DNA of 64,000 nucleotides from CADEEN01 sp963840805 (GCA_963840805.1 CAWJAJ010000008.1:1-64000), one strand, 5' to 3'. Positions 17,846 to 28,304 are shown, counted from the first letter of the stretch. Notes: a model not told the origin generated them from the sequence alone. Translations and numbers: made by a program.

Positions 17846-19992
17846 CGGCGGCCTCCCGCGACGGCCGTGAAGGCCGGCACGCGCGGTGCGTGGTCGGCCG
17901 CGATGCGCGCCAATGCGATGGGGATCTCGGCGGCCGCCATCGGCCGGCCGATCAGGTAGCCCTGCAGCAGATCGCAATGCAGCGCGGTCAGCACCTGCGC
18001 CTGTTCGTCGGTCTCGACGCCTTCCGCGGTGACGGAGAAGCCCAGGCTGTCGGCCATCGACAGGATCGCGCGCACGATCGCCAGGTTGCCGGCGTCGTGA
18101 GGCAGGTCCCTGATGAAACTGCGGTCCACCTTGACATTGTTCAGCGGGATGCGGCTCAGGTAGCTGAGCGACGAATAGCCGGTGCCGAAATCGTCGAGCG
18201 CGAACTGGATGCCGCTGTCGCGCAGCGCACTCAGCGTGGCCGATGTCGTGGCGTCATCGGCCATCAGCGCGCTCTCGGTCAACTCCAGCACCAGGCTACG
18301 CGATGCCAGCCCGGTCTGCGCCAGCGTCTCCTGCACCGTCTGCACCAGCCGCGGGTCCCTGAACTGCATCGGCGACACGTTCACCGCGACGTCCAGCGCG
18401 TGTCCCGCCTGCTGCCAACGGGCCGCGTCGGCGCATGCCGTGCGCAGCACCCACTCGCCGATCGGCACGATCAGGCCGTTCTGTTCGGCCAGGGTGATGA
18501 AGTCCAGCGGCGGCACCAGCCCGCGCTCCGGGTGGGTCCAGCGCAGCAGCGCCTCGACCGCCACCACGCGCTGGGTCTTGACGTCGAGTTGGGGCTGGTA
18601 GACGAGGTGGAACTCGCCGCGCTCGAGCGCCAGGCGCAGGCTGCTGCTCAGCGCCAGGCGCTCCTTGGCCTGCTCGGTCAACGCGGCGCGGTAGAACTGC
18701 CCGTTGTCGCGGCCCTTTTCCTTGGCGTGGTACATCGCCGTGTCGGCGTGCTCGAGCAGCGCGTTCGCGTCATGGCCGTCGTCGGGGAACAGCGCAATGC
18801 CGATGCTGGCGGTCAGCAGCACCTCGCGGTCGGCGACCTGGAACGGCGCGCGCATCTGCGCCTGCACCCGGTCGACGACGGCCATCACATCCTCGGGCCG
18901 CTCGACATCGACGACCAGCGCCGTGAATTCGTCGCCGCCCAGGCGCGCCAGCTCGATCTCGAACGACGCGTCGGTGCCGCGCGCGACGACGTCCGACGGC
19001 CGCAGCACGCCGCGCAGGCGGTCAGCCGCCTGTTGCAGGATGTCGTCGCCCGCCAGATGGCCCATGCTGTCGTTGACGGTCTTGAAGCCGTCGAGATCCA
19101 TGAACAACACCGCCAGCCGGCGCTGGCTGCCGCGCGCGCGGCGCACCTCGCGGTCGAGCCGTTCGAGGAACGACTGCCGGTTCGGCAGGCCAGTCAGGCT
19201 GTCGACATAGGCCAGGCGGGCGATGCGCTGCTCGGCCTCCTTGCGCTCGGTGACATCGCGCGACAGCACGATGAAGTGCGGCCGCGCCGCCGCTCCGGTG
19301 TCTTTGCGCGAAACCGACAACTCGAACCAGCGGATGCCTTGCGGCAACGCCAGCATGAACTGGACCCCGGTCGACGAACCGAGCTCGAGCGCGGCGCGCA
19401 ACGCCGCCATGCACGCCGCGGCCGCGTCGGGCGGCAGGATCTCGCCGATGGTCTTGCCGAGGAAGACCTCGGGCGGCGCCGCGAGCATGTCCGTGCGCGG
19501 CGTGTGGTAGTCGATGTAGCGGCCGTCGAGGTCGAGCTCGAACAGCAGGTCCGGGATCGCCTTGAGGATGGCGGCGGTGCGCGACTCGGCCCTCTGCAGA
19601 TCGAGCATCGCCCGATAGCCGCGCAGCAGGTAGCGCACGCGATGGCCGATCAAGGCCCAATTGATCGGCTTGGCAATGAAGTCGGTGGCGCCCGCCTCGT
19701 AGGCGCGCTCGATCGATTTCAGGTCGTCCATACCGGTGACCATCACGATCGGCAACTGATCGCCGGCCACGGCGCGCAACCGCGTGCAAACGGCATAGCC
19801 ATCGAGCCCGGGCATATCGACGTCGAGCATCACCAGGTCGGCGGGCTGTTCGCCGAAGGCCTGCAGTGCCTCGTCGCCGCCGGCGGCCACGCGCGCCACG
19901 AAGCCGGCCTTGGCCAGCGCAGCACGCATCAGCATGCGCGCCGAGGCATCGTCGTCGACGACGAGGATGGTTTGCGGCGCCGGCGCCGTCAT
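17842..19992 (-). CDS. Response regulator with PAS, GGDEF and EAL domains
   Basis: 716 aa. A receiver domain (about 8-125: ILVVDDDASARML, phospho-acceptor Asp in LVMLDVDMPGLDG, Lys in FIAKPI) is followed by a PAS-like domain (about 140-265, ending FIVLSRDVTERKEAEQR). The GGDEF domain (YVDSLTGLPNRQSFLERL, ARLGGDEFTALVV) comes next, then the EAL domain. The EAL residues look complete (VVAVEALLRWTHPERG, VNVSPMQFRD, DDFGTGYSSLSYL, KVDRSFI, TAEGVET), so phosphodiesterase activity is likely. Its start overlaps the stop of the hybrid kinase gene, its probable phosphodonor. Confidence 0.94.
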   Translation of the reverse strand: MTAPAPQTILVVDDDASARMLMRAALAKAGFVARVAAGGDEALQAFGEQPADLVMLDVDMPGLDGYAVCTRLRAVAGDQLPIVMVTGMDDLKSIERAYEAGATDFIAKPINWALIGHRVRYLLRGYRAMLDLQRAESRTAAILKAIPDLLFELDLDGRYIDYHTPRTDMLAAPPEVFLGKTIGEILPPDAAAACMAALRAALELGSSTGVQFMLALPQGIRWFELSVSRKDTGAAARPHFIVLSRDVTERKEAEQRIARLAYVDSLTGLPNRQSFLERLDREVRRARGSQRRLAVLFMDLDGFKTVNDSMGHLAGDDILQQAADRLRGVLRPSDVVARGTDASFEIELARLGGDEFTALVVDVERPEDVMAVVDRVQAQMRAPFQVADREVLLTASIGIALFPDDGHDANALLEHADTAMYHAKEKGRDNGQFYRAALTEQAKERLALSSSLRLALERGEFHLVYQPQLDVKTQRVVAVEALLRWTHPERGLVPPLDFITLAEQNGLIVPIGEWVLRTACADAARWQQAGHALDVAVNVSPMQFRDPRLVQTVQETLAQTGLASRSLVLELTESALMADDATTSATLSALRDSGIQFALDDFGTGYSSLSYLSRIPLNNVKVDRSFIRDLPHDAGNLAIVRAILSMADSLGFSVTAEGVETDEQAQVLTALHCDLLQGYLIGRPMAAAEIPIALARIAADHAPRVPAFTAVAGGRR

Positions 19993-22781
19993 GCCGTTTC
20001 CTCCAGCATCCCGCGCACGGCGGCCAACGCACGCTCGAGCTCGGCGCCGACGCTGTCGGCCAGCGCCAGCGCCTCGTCGATGCGCTCCTCGCGCGCGAGC
20101 TTCTCGAGTTCGCGGCAACCCACGGACAGGCTCTCGGCGCCGACGTTGGCCGCGCTCGACTTCAGGGCGTGCGCCACCTGCCCCAGCACTTTGCCGTTGC
20201 CTGTGGCCACCGCATCGCGCAGTTGAGCGTTCGATCGCGGCGCCATGTCGCAGAACAGGCGCAGCACTTCGTTGGCCAGTTGCATGCCGCCTGCCGGGTC
20301 GAGCTCGCGCAACGTCTCGAGCGCGGCACGGTTGAGGGTCGAGGGCGCGGCACCGTCCGCCGCCGCGGGCGTCGTGGCGACCTGCGCAACGGTCGTCAGC
20401 GCCGCTGCGCTGGCCACGGCGCCGGTCGGCAGCAGCCAGCGCTGCAGCGTCGCGTGCAACTGGGCCAGCGTGTAGGGTTTGGCGAGGAAGTCGTTCATGC
20501 CGGCGGTCAGGCAACGCGCCTCGTCGCCCTGCAGGGTATTGGCCGTCAGTGCGACGATCGGCACCCGCCAGCCGCAACCCGCGGGCAAGCGCCGGATCGC
20601 CTCGGTGGCCGCGAAGCCGTCCATCACGGGCATCTGGCAGTCCATCAGCACCAGGTCGAAGTCGCGTTCGCGCACCAGGTCGACGGCCTTCTGGCCATCG
20701 TCGGCCAGCGTCATGGCCAGGCCGAGCTTCTCGAGCATCGCGCGCGCGACGCCCTGGTTGATCGGGTTGTCTTCGACCAGCAGCACCGCGCCGCGCAGGC
20801 GCGCCATCGCGGGTTCGAGCGGCGTCGGCGGCACTGTCGACCATCAACTCGACCGTGCGGCGACAGCATGCGGGCGACGACGCGGTGCAGGTCGGCGCGC
20901 CGGATCGGCTTGTTGATGTAGCGCAGGATGCCGGCCTCGCGCAGTTCCTGCTGGTCGGGCTGCGCGCAGGTCGACGTCAGCACCATCGAGCGCAGCCCGT
21001 CGCAGGCGGGTTGCGCCTTGATCGCGCGCGCCAGTTGCATGCCGTCCATCGCCGGCATGTGCATGTCGAGGATGGCGAGCTGGAACGGCGCGCCGATGGC
21101 CAGCGCGTGGGCGATCGCGGCGAGCGCCTCTTCGCCGCTGGCCACACAGGTGACCTGCATCTGCCAGGCACGCAACTGCTGCTGCAGGATCTCGCGGTTG
21201 GTGGCGTTGTCGTCGACCACCAGCACCCGCGTACCCCGCAGCGCCTGCACCGGCACCGGCGCGGTGATGGGCGCGTCGGACGCCGGCAGCCGAAGCTCGA
21301 TGGTGAAGCAGGAGCCCCGGCCGACCACGCTGTCGAGGCGGATGTTGCCGCCCATCAACGCGATCAGGCGCTGGCAGATCGCCAGCCCGAGGCCGGTGCC
21401 GCCGTAGCGGCGCGTCGTCGTGCCGTCGGCCTGCGCGAAGTGCTCGAAGATCTTGCGGTGCGCCTCGGTCGGGATGCCGATGCCGGTGTCCTCGACACAC
21501 AGCTGCACCTGCAGCGTGCCGTCGTCGGCCGCGTGCTGGCTCACGCGCACGATCACCTCGCCGCGCTCGGTGAACTTGATGGCGTTGCCGATCAGGTTGG
21601 ACACCACCTGGCGCAGGCGGAACGGATCGCCGCGCACGCCCCAGGCGGCCTCGGGCGGATCGAATCGCGCCGCCAGTTCGAGCCCCTTGTCCTCGGCCGG
21701 CTGCGCGAACATCGACAGCGCGTCTTCGACCAGTTCGACCAGGTTGAACTCGACCGCTTCCAGCGCGAGGTGGCCGGACTCGATCTTCGAGAAATCCAGG
21801 ATGTCGTTGATGACGCCCAGCAGGTGCTGGCCCGAGGCCTGCACGGCCTTGGCCCAGGCGCGCTGCGGCGGCGTCAGCGCGCTGTGCATCAGCAGCTCGT
21901 TCATGCCCAGCACGCCGTTCATCGGCGTGCGGATCTCGTGGCTCATCGTCGCCAGGAACTCGCTCTTGGCCCGGCTGGCTGCCTCGGCGGCGTCCTTGGC
22001 ACGCAGCAGCTCGGCGGTGCGCGCCGCGACCTCGTCCTCGAGATGCTCGCGGTGCTGCGCCAGGCTGATGTCGCGCTGCTGGATCTGCTGCAGCATGTCG
22101 TTGAAGCCGAGCGCCAGGTGATTCAGTTCCGCGATCCGGCTCGGTTGCGCGCGCACGCTGTAGTCGGCGTCGTCCGACACCCGCTCCATCAATCCGTCGA
22201 GGTCGGCCAGCGGTTCGAGCACCGAGGCGTTGAGCCGCTTGAGCAGCACGCGGCTGGCCGCCATCGCCAGCAGCGCGGCGGCCGCCAGCGCGAGCAGTTG
22301 CCACAGCGTCTGCCGGTACAGCCCGTCGAGCGACACGCTCATCTGCAACATGCCCCGCGCCTGGCCCTCGAAGACCACCGGCTGGGCCGCGTCGACGTGC
22401 GTCAGCGACACCGACTGGTCTTCCTTCGTCGGCCAGCAGAGGCATCAGGTGCGCGCCATGCCCTTGCGGCTCGTAGCGGGCGAACACACGGCCGGACGGC
22501 GTGTACAGCACGGCATCGTGCACCTGCGGCAGGTTGCGCAACGGTTGCAGCAATTCCTGCGCCGACTTCGCGTCCTGGAACATCAGCGCGGCGCCGGCGT
22601 TCTCGGCCAGCACCTTGGCCTGCAGCCGCGTCGTGTCGATCAGCGACAGCAGGCCGAGCGTGAAACTGCTGGCGATGACGATCAGCGCCACGATGCCGAG
22701 CGCCACCGTGAGCGTGATGCGATTGACGCGGCGCAGCCGTCCGGCCAGCGTGACATGGCGATCACCCGCAGCCTGGGTCAT
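19989..22781 (-). CDS. CHASE8-like hybrid histidine kinase with two REC and one HPt domain (two frameshifts)
   Basis: Inner-membrane sensor of about 930 aa. Order: membrane helix (TLTVALGIVALIVIASSF), periplasmic CHASE8-like domain (AENAGAALMFQDAKSAQELL), second helix, HAMP, then HisKA (ATMSHEIRTPMNGVLGM; phospho-His). The ATPase domain has DTGIGIPTE and RRYGGTGLGLAICQ. REC1 (VLVVDDNATNREIL, LAILDMHMPAMDG), REC2 (VLLVEDNPINQGVA, LVLMDCQMPVMDGF) and a C-terminal HPt (HALKSSAANVGAES) follow. Breaks near 22440 and 20835 interrupt continuous homology and are probably errors. ATGA overlaps at both ends tie it to the YfiR-like gene and to the c-di-GMP enzyme downstream. Confidence 0.92.
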
Positions 22782-23311
22782 TGGATCACCTCGGTGGCCA
22801 GGCGCAGCAGTTTCGAGCTGAGGTTGACCTTGGCGGCGCGCGCCGCGCGCAGGTTGGCCTCGAAGCTGACCTTGTTCTGCACCACCGCCATGTTCAGCGC
22901 CACGCCCTGACGCGCGGCGCCGGGGCTGTCGGCCACCGTCAGCACCGTCTGGCCCTCGAGGGCTTCGAGCACGCGGGGCAACTGGCCCGACGGCCGACGT
23001 GGGCGATGAAGACGATCTGGCAGCCCTTCAGCCCATCGATGCCGGTCTTGCGCTGCAACGCAATGCTGCGCTCGCCGACCGCCTTGCCCTGCAGACCGTC
23101 GAGCTCGCTGCCGAAGGGATCGGTCCCCGAACACGCACAGCCGCAACGTGTTGCCGACGTCGGCCGGCCACTCGGTGAACAGCGCGAAGTTGTAGAGGAA
23201 GGCCGCCTTCAGGCGGTACTCGGGCAGGTCGTCGGCGGCGCGCGCGCCCGACACGCCCAGGCCCAGCGCGAGCGCCAGCAGACCCAGCCACGCGCGCACG
23301 CTAGCGGCCAT
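22778..23311 (-). CDS. YfiR-family (DUF4154) periplasmic protein (two apparent frameshifts)
   Basis: About 177 aa with a signal peptide (ASVRAWLGLLALALGLGV, cleaved near ARA-AD). The YfiR/DUF4154 hallmark EYRLKAAFLYNFALFTEWPA follows, then TLRLCVFGD. Frame breaks near 23120 and 22990 separate this from the C-terminal part (VLTVADSPGAARQGVALNM, VSFEANLRAARAAKVNLSSK), which is also typical. YfiR in Pseudomonas represses a membrane diguanylate cyclase; here it is coupled by ATGA overlap to a hybrid kinase. Start could also be GTG at 23326, overlapping the gene before it. Confidence 0.85.
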   Translation of the reverse strand: MAASVRAWLGLLALALGLGVSGARAADDLPEYRLKAAFLYNFALFTEWPADVGNTLRLCVFGDRSLRQRARRSAGQGGRRAQHCVAAQDRHRWAEGLPDRLHRPRRPSGQLPRVLEALEGQTVLTVADSPGAARQGVALNMAVVQNKVSFEANLRAARAAKVNLSSKLLRLATEVIQ

Positions 23312-23501
23312 GGGGGGCTCCGGCACGTTGCGCCGCGGCGTGGCGCAGCGCCGTGATCTCGAGTTGCAGCAGGCGCTCCAGCGGCAGTTGCAGCAACTGC
23401 GCGAGGCTCATCGGGTAGGCCAGCGTCGGGGCGCCGAGCGCCAGCACGGCCAGCGCCGCGGCAACAGCGCGGCGGGCGGCGGAGCGGGTCGGGCGGGCCA
23501 T
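23301..23501 (-). CDS. Small secreted protein resembling a TonB-receptor N-terminus
   Basis: 66 aa. A signal peptide (RRAVAAALAVLALGAPTLAY) is followed by MSLAQLLQLPLERLLQLEI. That stretch resembles the start of the plug domain in the TonB-dependent receptors that often accompany YfiR/kinase operons. It then ends with no further receptor sequence. It starts 7 bp after the stop of a receptor C-terminal fragment and overlaps the YfiR-like gene. It may be a truncated receptor or a small protein in its own right. Confidence 0.55.
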   Translation of the reverse strand: MARPTRSAARRAVAAALAVLALGAPTLAYPMSLAQLLQLPLERLLQLEITALRHAAAQRAGAPHGR

Positions 23502-23508
23502 CACGGCA

Positions 23509-23808
23509 TCAGAAGCGCGCGCTGACGGCCAGCCGCACACTGCGCCCGTCCTGCTCGAGCGCGTTCTGCCAGTTGCTGTCGGCGCCGGGGTGCGCATAGC
23601 GCTTGTCGAACAGGTTCTGGATGCCCAGCGACAGCTCGAGCCCCTTGGCCAGGGCCTCGGTGCTCAGGTGCAGGTTCGACACGGCAATGCCGCCGAGCTT
23701 GCTGCCGTCCAGCGTCAGGCGCTGGCTGTCGTAGCGCAGCTCGTAGCCCGCGCAGCTGCGCACGAACCGCGTGGAGCGTTCGCCGAAGAGCGGCCTCGGT
23801 GATTTCAT
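23509..23808 (-). pseudogene. C-terminal remnant of a TonB-dependent receptor
   Basis: About 99 aa ending in the outer-membrane barrel terminus: GLELSLGIQNLFDKRYAHPG, then RSVRLAVSARF with the terminal Phe needed for BAM recognition. The upstream part (GYELRYDSQRLTLDGSKLGG) looks like earlier barrel strands. No N-terminus, signal peptide or plug precedes it, so the rest of the receptor was deleted. Start position is arbitrary. The remaining 200 bp up to flhC show no gene. Confidence 0.7.
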
Positions 23809-24006
23809 TTCCGACCTCGGTAGTGCCGGTTGCAAACCCGGTTGAGCGGTGCGATCACGCGCCGCGCGTCGTGCGTAGCGATCTTTGCATTGGATTGTCG
23901 GCACGCAGCAACCGCCGCTATCGTGCAAACATGGCGCCCAGTCGGGCACATTTCACGGCACGCCGGCCTTTCGCCAAAGAGGTCACGCGCGAGCGCGTTG
24001 GGCGCG

Positions 24007-24570
24007 TCAGTGGGCGTGCGCGGCGACGCCCGACGGCATCTGCAGCGTGCCGACCGCCTTGCCCTTGCCGGCGCGGGCCGGCGGGTTGCACAGCCCGCAC
24101 ACGTAGTGCTTGGCGATCTCGTGCGGGTGCGTCACGAAGTGGCCGCCGCAACTGCGGCAGGGCGTCATCGTCAGCATGCCGTTGTCGACAAACTTCACCA
24201 GCCGCCACGCGCGCGTGACGCTGAGCATCGGCTCCAGGCCCTGGGCCTCGGTCTGCTCGAGGTAGAGCTGGTAGGCCTTGATGACGACGTCGATCTCGTC
24301 CAGCGCAGACGACTTGTTCAGGTACTCGTGGATGTTGAGGTACAGGCTGGCATGGATGTTGGGCTGCCAGGTCATGAACCAGTCGGTGGAGAACGGCAAC
24401 TGGCCCTTGCTCGGGCTCTTGCCCGCGACTTCCTTGTACAAGCGCAGCAGGCGCTCGTAGCTGAGGTCGGTTTCACTTTCGAGCACCTGCAGGCGCGCGC
24501 CGAGGTGGATCAGCGTGACGGCACGCTCGATCTGCCGGGCTTCGGTGAGGATGCTCTTGTTGCGGGCCAT
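24007..24570 (-). CDS. flhC: Flagellar master regulator subunit FlhC
   Basis: With FlhD forms the FlhD4C2 activator of early flagellar operons. 187 aa, intact. Characteristic segments: IERAVTLIHLGARLQVLESE, LLRLYKEVAGKSPSKGQLPF and TDWFMTWQPNIHASLYLNIH. The zinc-binding cysteines lie in CRSCGGHF and YVCGLCNPP. It is downstream of flhD with a 129-bp spacer holding GC-rich palindromes. Confidence 0.96.
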   Translation of the reverse strand: MARNKSILTEARQIERAVTLIHLGARLQVLESETDLSYERLLRLYKEVAGKSPSKGQLPFSTDWFMTWQPNIHASLYLNIHEYLNKSSALDEIDVVIKAYQLYLEQTEAQGLEPMLSVTRAWRLVKFVDNGMLTMTPCRSCGGHFVTHPHEIAKHYVCGLCNPPARAGKGKAVGTLQMPSGVAAHAH

Positions 24571-24699
24571 GGTCGTTTCCCTCGGTGCACTGATGCGGTG
24601 TTGTTGGCGGAGGCCGGGGCCGGCGCCGGGCCGCTCCCAAGCGGCGCCGACACCCCCTCGGGGGGTGGGCGCGGTACGCCGCGCCCCGGGGCGGTCAGT
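24571..24699. repeat. flhD-flhC spacer with GC-rich palindromes
   Basis: 129 bp between flhD and flhC containing CACCCCC-TCG-GGGGGTG (around 24651-24667) and GGGCGCGG-TAC-CCGCGCCC-like symmetry just after it. No coding signal. Similar palindromes are at 2859-2872 and in the motA-motB spacer. Confidence 0.45.
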
Positions 24700-25023
24700 T
24701 CAGGCCGCTTCCTGGTGGCGCCCAGCCATCAGGATCGCGGCGTGCAGGCGGCCGACGCTTTCATTGGCGGCGCTCTTGCCATGGCTGGTGAGCAGGTTCC
24801 ACACCAGCTCATCGTCCATGCGGAAGCGGCACAGCAGCGTGCTGCTCTGCGCCACCTTCATCATCTGCGCCGGCGTCAGGTTGCCGATCACGGTCGCGGT
24901 GTCTTCACTGACGCCCAGGCGGTAGAGCGCCTGCTCGCGATCGCTGCGGATCAGGCTTTGCGCCAGCATCAGGTACGACAGATTGGCTTCGCGGATCTCG
25001 GCAAGGATCTGTTCGGTGGTCAT
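24700..25023 (-). CDS. flhD: Flagellar master regulator subunit FlhD
   Basis: Helical partner of FlhC. 107 aa, intact, starting MTTEQILAEIREANLSYL. It contains AQSLIRSDREQALYRLGVSE and the helix-turn-helix-like LTPAQMMKVAQSSTLLCRFR typical of FlhD. The start (complement of 25021-25023) gives the normal family length; a longer upstream extension is not FlhD-like. The 5' side (25024-25246) must hold the master promoter, though I could not define its elements. Confidence 0.95.
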   Translation of the reverse strand: MTTEQILAEIREANLSYLMLAQSLIRSDREQALYRLGVSEDTATVIGNLTPAQMMKVAQSSTLLCRFRMDDELVWNLLTSHGKSAANESVGRLHAAILMAGRHQEAA

Positions 25024-25246
25024 GGTCAGCGGTGCTCCCGGTTCGAAGGTTGGTATCAACGTGCTACCGACTGTAGAAGCCGGGCCGGGCAGCAGCCAGC
25101 GGCCGCACACCATGCCTGCAGTCCATGTTCTTCTGTCTTGCTTGTCAGGCAATTTCCTACACCGCGTGAATACTTGTCGTGACTTTTTCTCATGCGGTCG
25201 TCGGCGCCGGGTCTCGCCCCTGCGGGCGGCCGCTCTCTGTCGTCGT

Positions 25247-25672
25247 TTCTTCTGCCTGCGGCAGTCGGCGCCGGGAGTGCCCCGGCGGGCAGTCACTTTC
25301 TCTTTGCTGGCTCAAAGAGAAAGTAACCAAAGAGAAAGAGCCCAACACGAATTTTCGTGTTGGTGTGCGCGATGCGTCATCTGTGCGCCCGCACACCCAG
25401 GGGATGTCCGGGCTTTCGGGCGATTGCACTGAGCCACCCGTACCCACGCAGGCCTGTGTCGTGGCCCAAGCGCGGTGCGCCGCACTGCAATCGCAACTTG
25501 AGCCCGTACCGGGTCAGGCCTTGCGGCTACACACTGGCTTCAATCGAGACCGCAGGCGCAAATGAGCACGTGTTCAGGCGTTCTTTCTTTGGTTACTTTC
25601 TTTCTGAGCCAGCAGAAAGAAAGTGACTGCCCGCCGGGGCACTCCCGGCGCCGACTGCCGCAGGCAGAAGAA
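25247..25672. repeat. Long inverted-end repeat, family 4, copy 2 (inverted)
   Basis: About 426 bp, upstream of flhD and abutting the 3' end of the GspE-like gene. Ends are inverted copies of TTCTTCTGCCTGCGGCAGTC. The left hairpin is ACTTTCTCTTTG-ctggct-CAAAGAGAAAGT (25295-25324), the right is ACTTTCTTTCTG-agccag-CAGAAAGAAAGT (25595-25624). Loops are reverse complements, stems differ. It is the reverse-orientation counterpart of copy 1 at 14171-14668. A partial extra end (GTCGGCGCCGGGTCTCGCCC) lies just before it at about 25198-25217. Confidence 0.85.
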
Positions 25673-25683
25673 ATAACCCAACC

Positions 25684-28195
25684 CTACGCGTTGCTCATCG
25701 CGCGAACCTCACCGATCGTGGTGACGCCGGCGAGAACCTTCTCGATGCCGTCCTGGCGCAGCGTGCGCATGCCGTCGGCCAGGCCCTGGCGCTGCAGCTC
25801 CTCGACGCGGCCGCCGGTCTGGATCATGCGGCGCAGCTCGCGTGTCACGCTCAGCAACTCATGCATTGCCGCGCGGCCACGGAAGCCGGTGTTCTCGCAA
25901 TGCTCGCAGCCCGGCGCCTCGTAGTGCAGCAGCGCACCGTGCTGGCCGAAGCGCGCCCGCCAGTCGGCCAGCACGTCCTCGCCACGCGGCTGCAGCTCGT
26001 GCGGAAAGGCGTAGATGTGGTCCTGCAGCAGTTCATCGATCTCGTCGGGACGGGCCTCGCGCGCCGTGCGGCAATGCGGGCACAGCCGCCGCACCAGGCG
26101 CTGTGCCAGCACGGCCAGCAGCGAGTCGCCGAAGTTGAACGGATCCATGCCCATGTCGAGCAGGCGCGTCACGGTGTCGGGGGCACTGTTGGTGTGCAGC
26201 GTCGAGAGCACCAGGTGGCCGGTCAGCGAGGCCTCGATCGCGGTGCGCGCGGTCTCGACATCGCGGATCTCGCCGACCATGATCACGTCGGGGTCGGCAC
26301 GCAGGAACGCGCGCAGCGCCTTGGCAAAGCTCCAGTCGATCTTCGGGTTGACCTGCACCTGGCGCAGGCCGGCCTGGGTGATCTCGATCGGGTCCTCGGC
26401 GGTCCAGATCTTGCGCTCTGCGGTGTTGATCTGGCCGAGCGCGGAGTGCAGCGTGGTGGTCTTGCCGCTGCCGGTCGGGCCGACGCAAAGCACCATGCCG
26501 TAGGGCCGCTCGATCGCCGCGCGCAGGCGCTGGTAGTTGCCGGCAGACAGGCCGAGCTTGTCCATCGCCATCGGCTTGGCCGACGACAACAACCGCAGCA
26601 CCACGTCTTCGAGGCCGTTGTTGGTCGGGATCGTGGCCACGCGCAACTCGAGGCGGTGCTGCGGCGAGAACTTGGCGAAGTTGATCTTGCCGTCCTGCGG
26701 CTTGCGTTTCTCGCTGATGTCGAGGTCGCACATGATCTTGATGCGCGCCACCAGGGCCTGTCGGTAGGTATGCGGCAACTCGAGATAGGGCCTGAGCACG
26801 CCGTCCTTGCGAAAGCGCACGCGCAGCTTTTCGCGGCCGGGCATCGTCTCGAAGTGGATGTCGGACACGCCCTGTGCATGGGCCTCGATGATGGCGCTGT
26901 TGATCAGGCGCACCAGCGAGTTGTCGGACTGTTCGATCAGCGGGTCGTCGTCGTTGTCGCCCTGCGCCTGCTGTTGCTCGAGGCTCTCGAGCAGCTTGCT
27001 GGCCTCCGCGCCGTCGAATTCGATCGGGGCTTCCGGCTGTAGCGGCACGTGGGCCGACCAGACATCCGCGCCGAGACGGTGGTAGTGCGTGCCGATCGCC
27101 AGCGGCAGCGCGTCGGCATGGGCCAGCGTCGGCACGATCTTCAGCTGGGTGATGAACTCCAGATCCTCGATCTCGGTCCGGCGCGACGGATCGGCGAGCG
27201 CCACCACCAGTTGCGCACCGCGCAGCAACAGCGGCAACACGCCCATGCGGCGTGCGATGGAGAACGGCAATTGCCGGATCGCCTCGACCTCGACCGGGAA
27301 GGCCGCAGCGTCGACCACCGGGTAGCCCATCTTGCGCGCCAGCGCCATCTGAAGGTGCTCGCGCGAGACATGACCGCGCCGCACCAGCAATTCGCCCAGC
27401 GGCGTCGAACGATCCGATTTCTGCTGCTCGAGGGCCTGCGCCAATTGCTCCGCGGTGATCAGCTCCAGCGCCACCAGCGCCTCGCCGATGCGCACCACCG
27501 GCATGCGGGCCTGCTGGTCGATCGCCGCCAGCAGCTGTTCGGGCGCGACGATGCGCTCGGCCAGCAGCAGCTCGCCGAGCTTGCGCGTGCGCAGCTGGGC
27601 CTGCTGCGCGACCGCGGCCTCGATCTGCTCGGCGGTGGCCGCCTGTTGCTCGACCAGTACCTGGCCGATGCGCGGGCCGATCTCGATGTCGCTGTAGGTG
27701 CTGGCCGGCACGAACATGCGCTGCACGCTGCCCTGCTCGCCGTGCGGTGGGAACAGGAACACGCCGTGGGCCGAATCGACGTGGCCGATGGTGCGGCCCG
27801 ACAGCCATCCGCCGCCGTTTGCCAAGTGCAGCCGGTAATCCGAGATCGGGTGATGGGCCAGCAAGGGGGCGTGCGGGTCGCCCGCCGCCGGTGGCTGCAC
27901 GGCCAGCGGCGCGGTCAGCGTGATGCGGCGCAGTTGCGAGAAGCGCAGCGTCATCTCGGTGGCAGTGACGGCGATGCGGATGCGTGCGTTCGCGGCTTCG
28001 AAGTCGATCTCCAGCAACTCGAGCCGCGATGGCCGCGCTGGTCAGGCCCTCGATTTCGCAGGCCACGCCGTTACCGTCGCACACCACGTCTGCCGCGGCC
28101 GAGTAGCCGGCGTACGGCGGCGTCGGCCAACGCCATGGCGCGCCCGCCGCCTCGGGCGGCACCAACGTCGATGGTGGCGAAGACAAGTCGGACAT
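25684..28195 (-). CDS. GspE/PilB-family secretion ATPase with extended N-terminus (one frameshift)
   Basis: About 837 aa. The N-terminal ~240 residues include a segment not seen in ordinary GspE (RIRIAVTATEMTLRFSQLRR) and repeated short helical pairs (QVLVEQQAATAEQIEAAVAQ, GELLLAERIVAPEQLLAAID, ALVALELITAEQLAQALEQQ). An MshEN-type domain follows (ALARKMGYPVVDAAAFPVE). The ATPase core has Walker A GPTGSGKTTTLHSAL, the Asp box WTAEDPIE, Walker B VIMVGEIRDVETA and the His box LSTLHTNSAPDT. A tetracysteine zinc site (CPHCRTAREA and CEHCENTGFRG) follows. A break near 28020 separates the first ~58 residues. No pilin or secretin gene lies nearby. Confidence 0.88.
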
Positions 28196-28304
28196 GGCGC
28201 TACCTGGCAAGGCGGAACTCTGCAGACCCGATGCTAGGGCGCGCCCATGCCACGCGATGCGTCGATCAGTGGCCGGAAGGTCACCCAGTTCAGGACACCG
28301 GGCC

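Noticed and set aside
17839..20226. A 795-codon plus-strand open frame opposite the REC-GGDEF-EAL gene
   Set aside because: High GC leaves few stops in the complementary frame; composition (His/Arg/Gln/Val-rich) is that of an antisense shadow and the minus-strand domains are unambiguous.
25357..25626. Short frames inside the ~430-bp repeat resembling small hypothetical proteins
   Set aside because: They are part of the repeat's palindromic DNA and the equivalent frames in the other copy differ or are broken; no coding signal.
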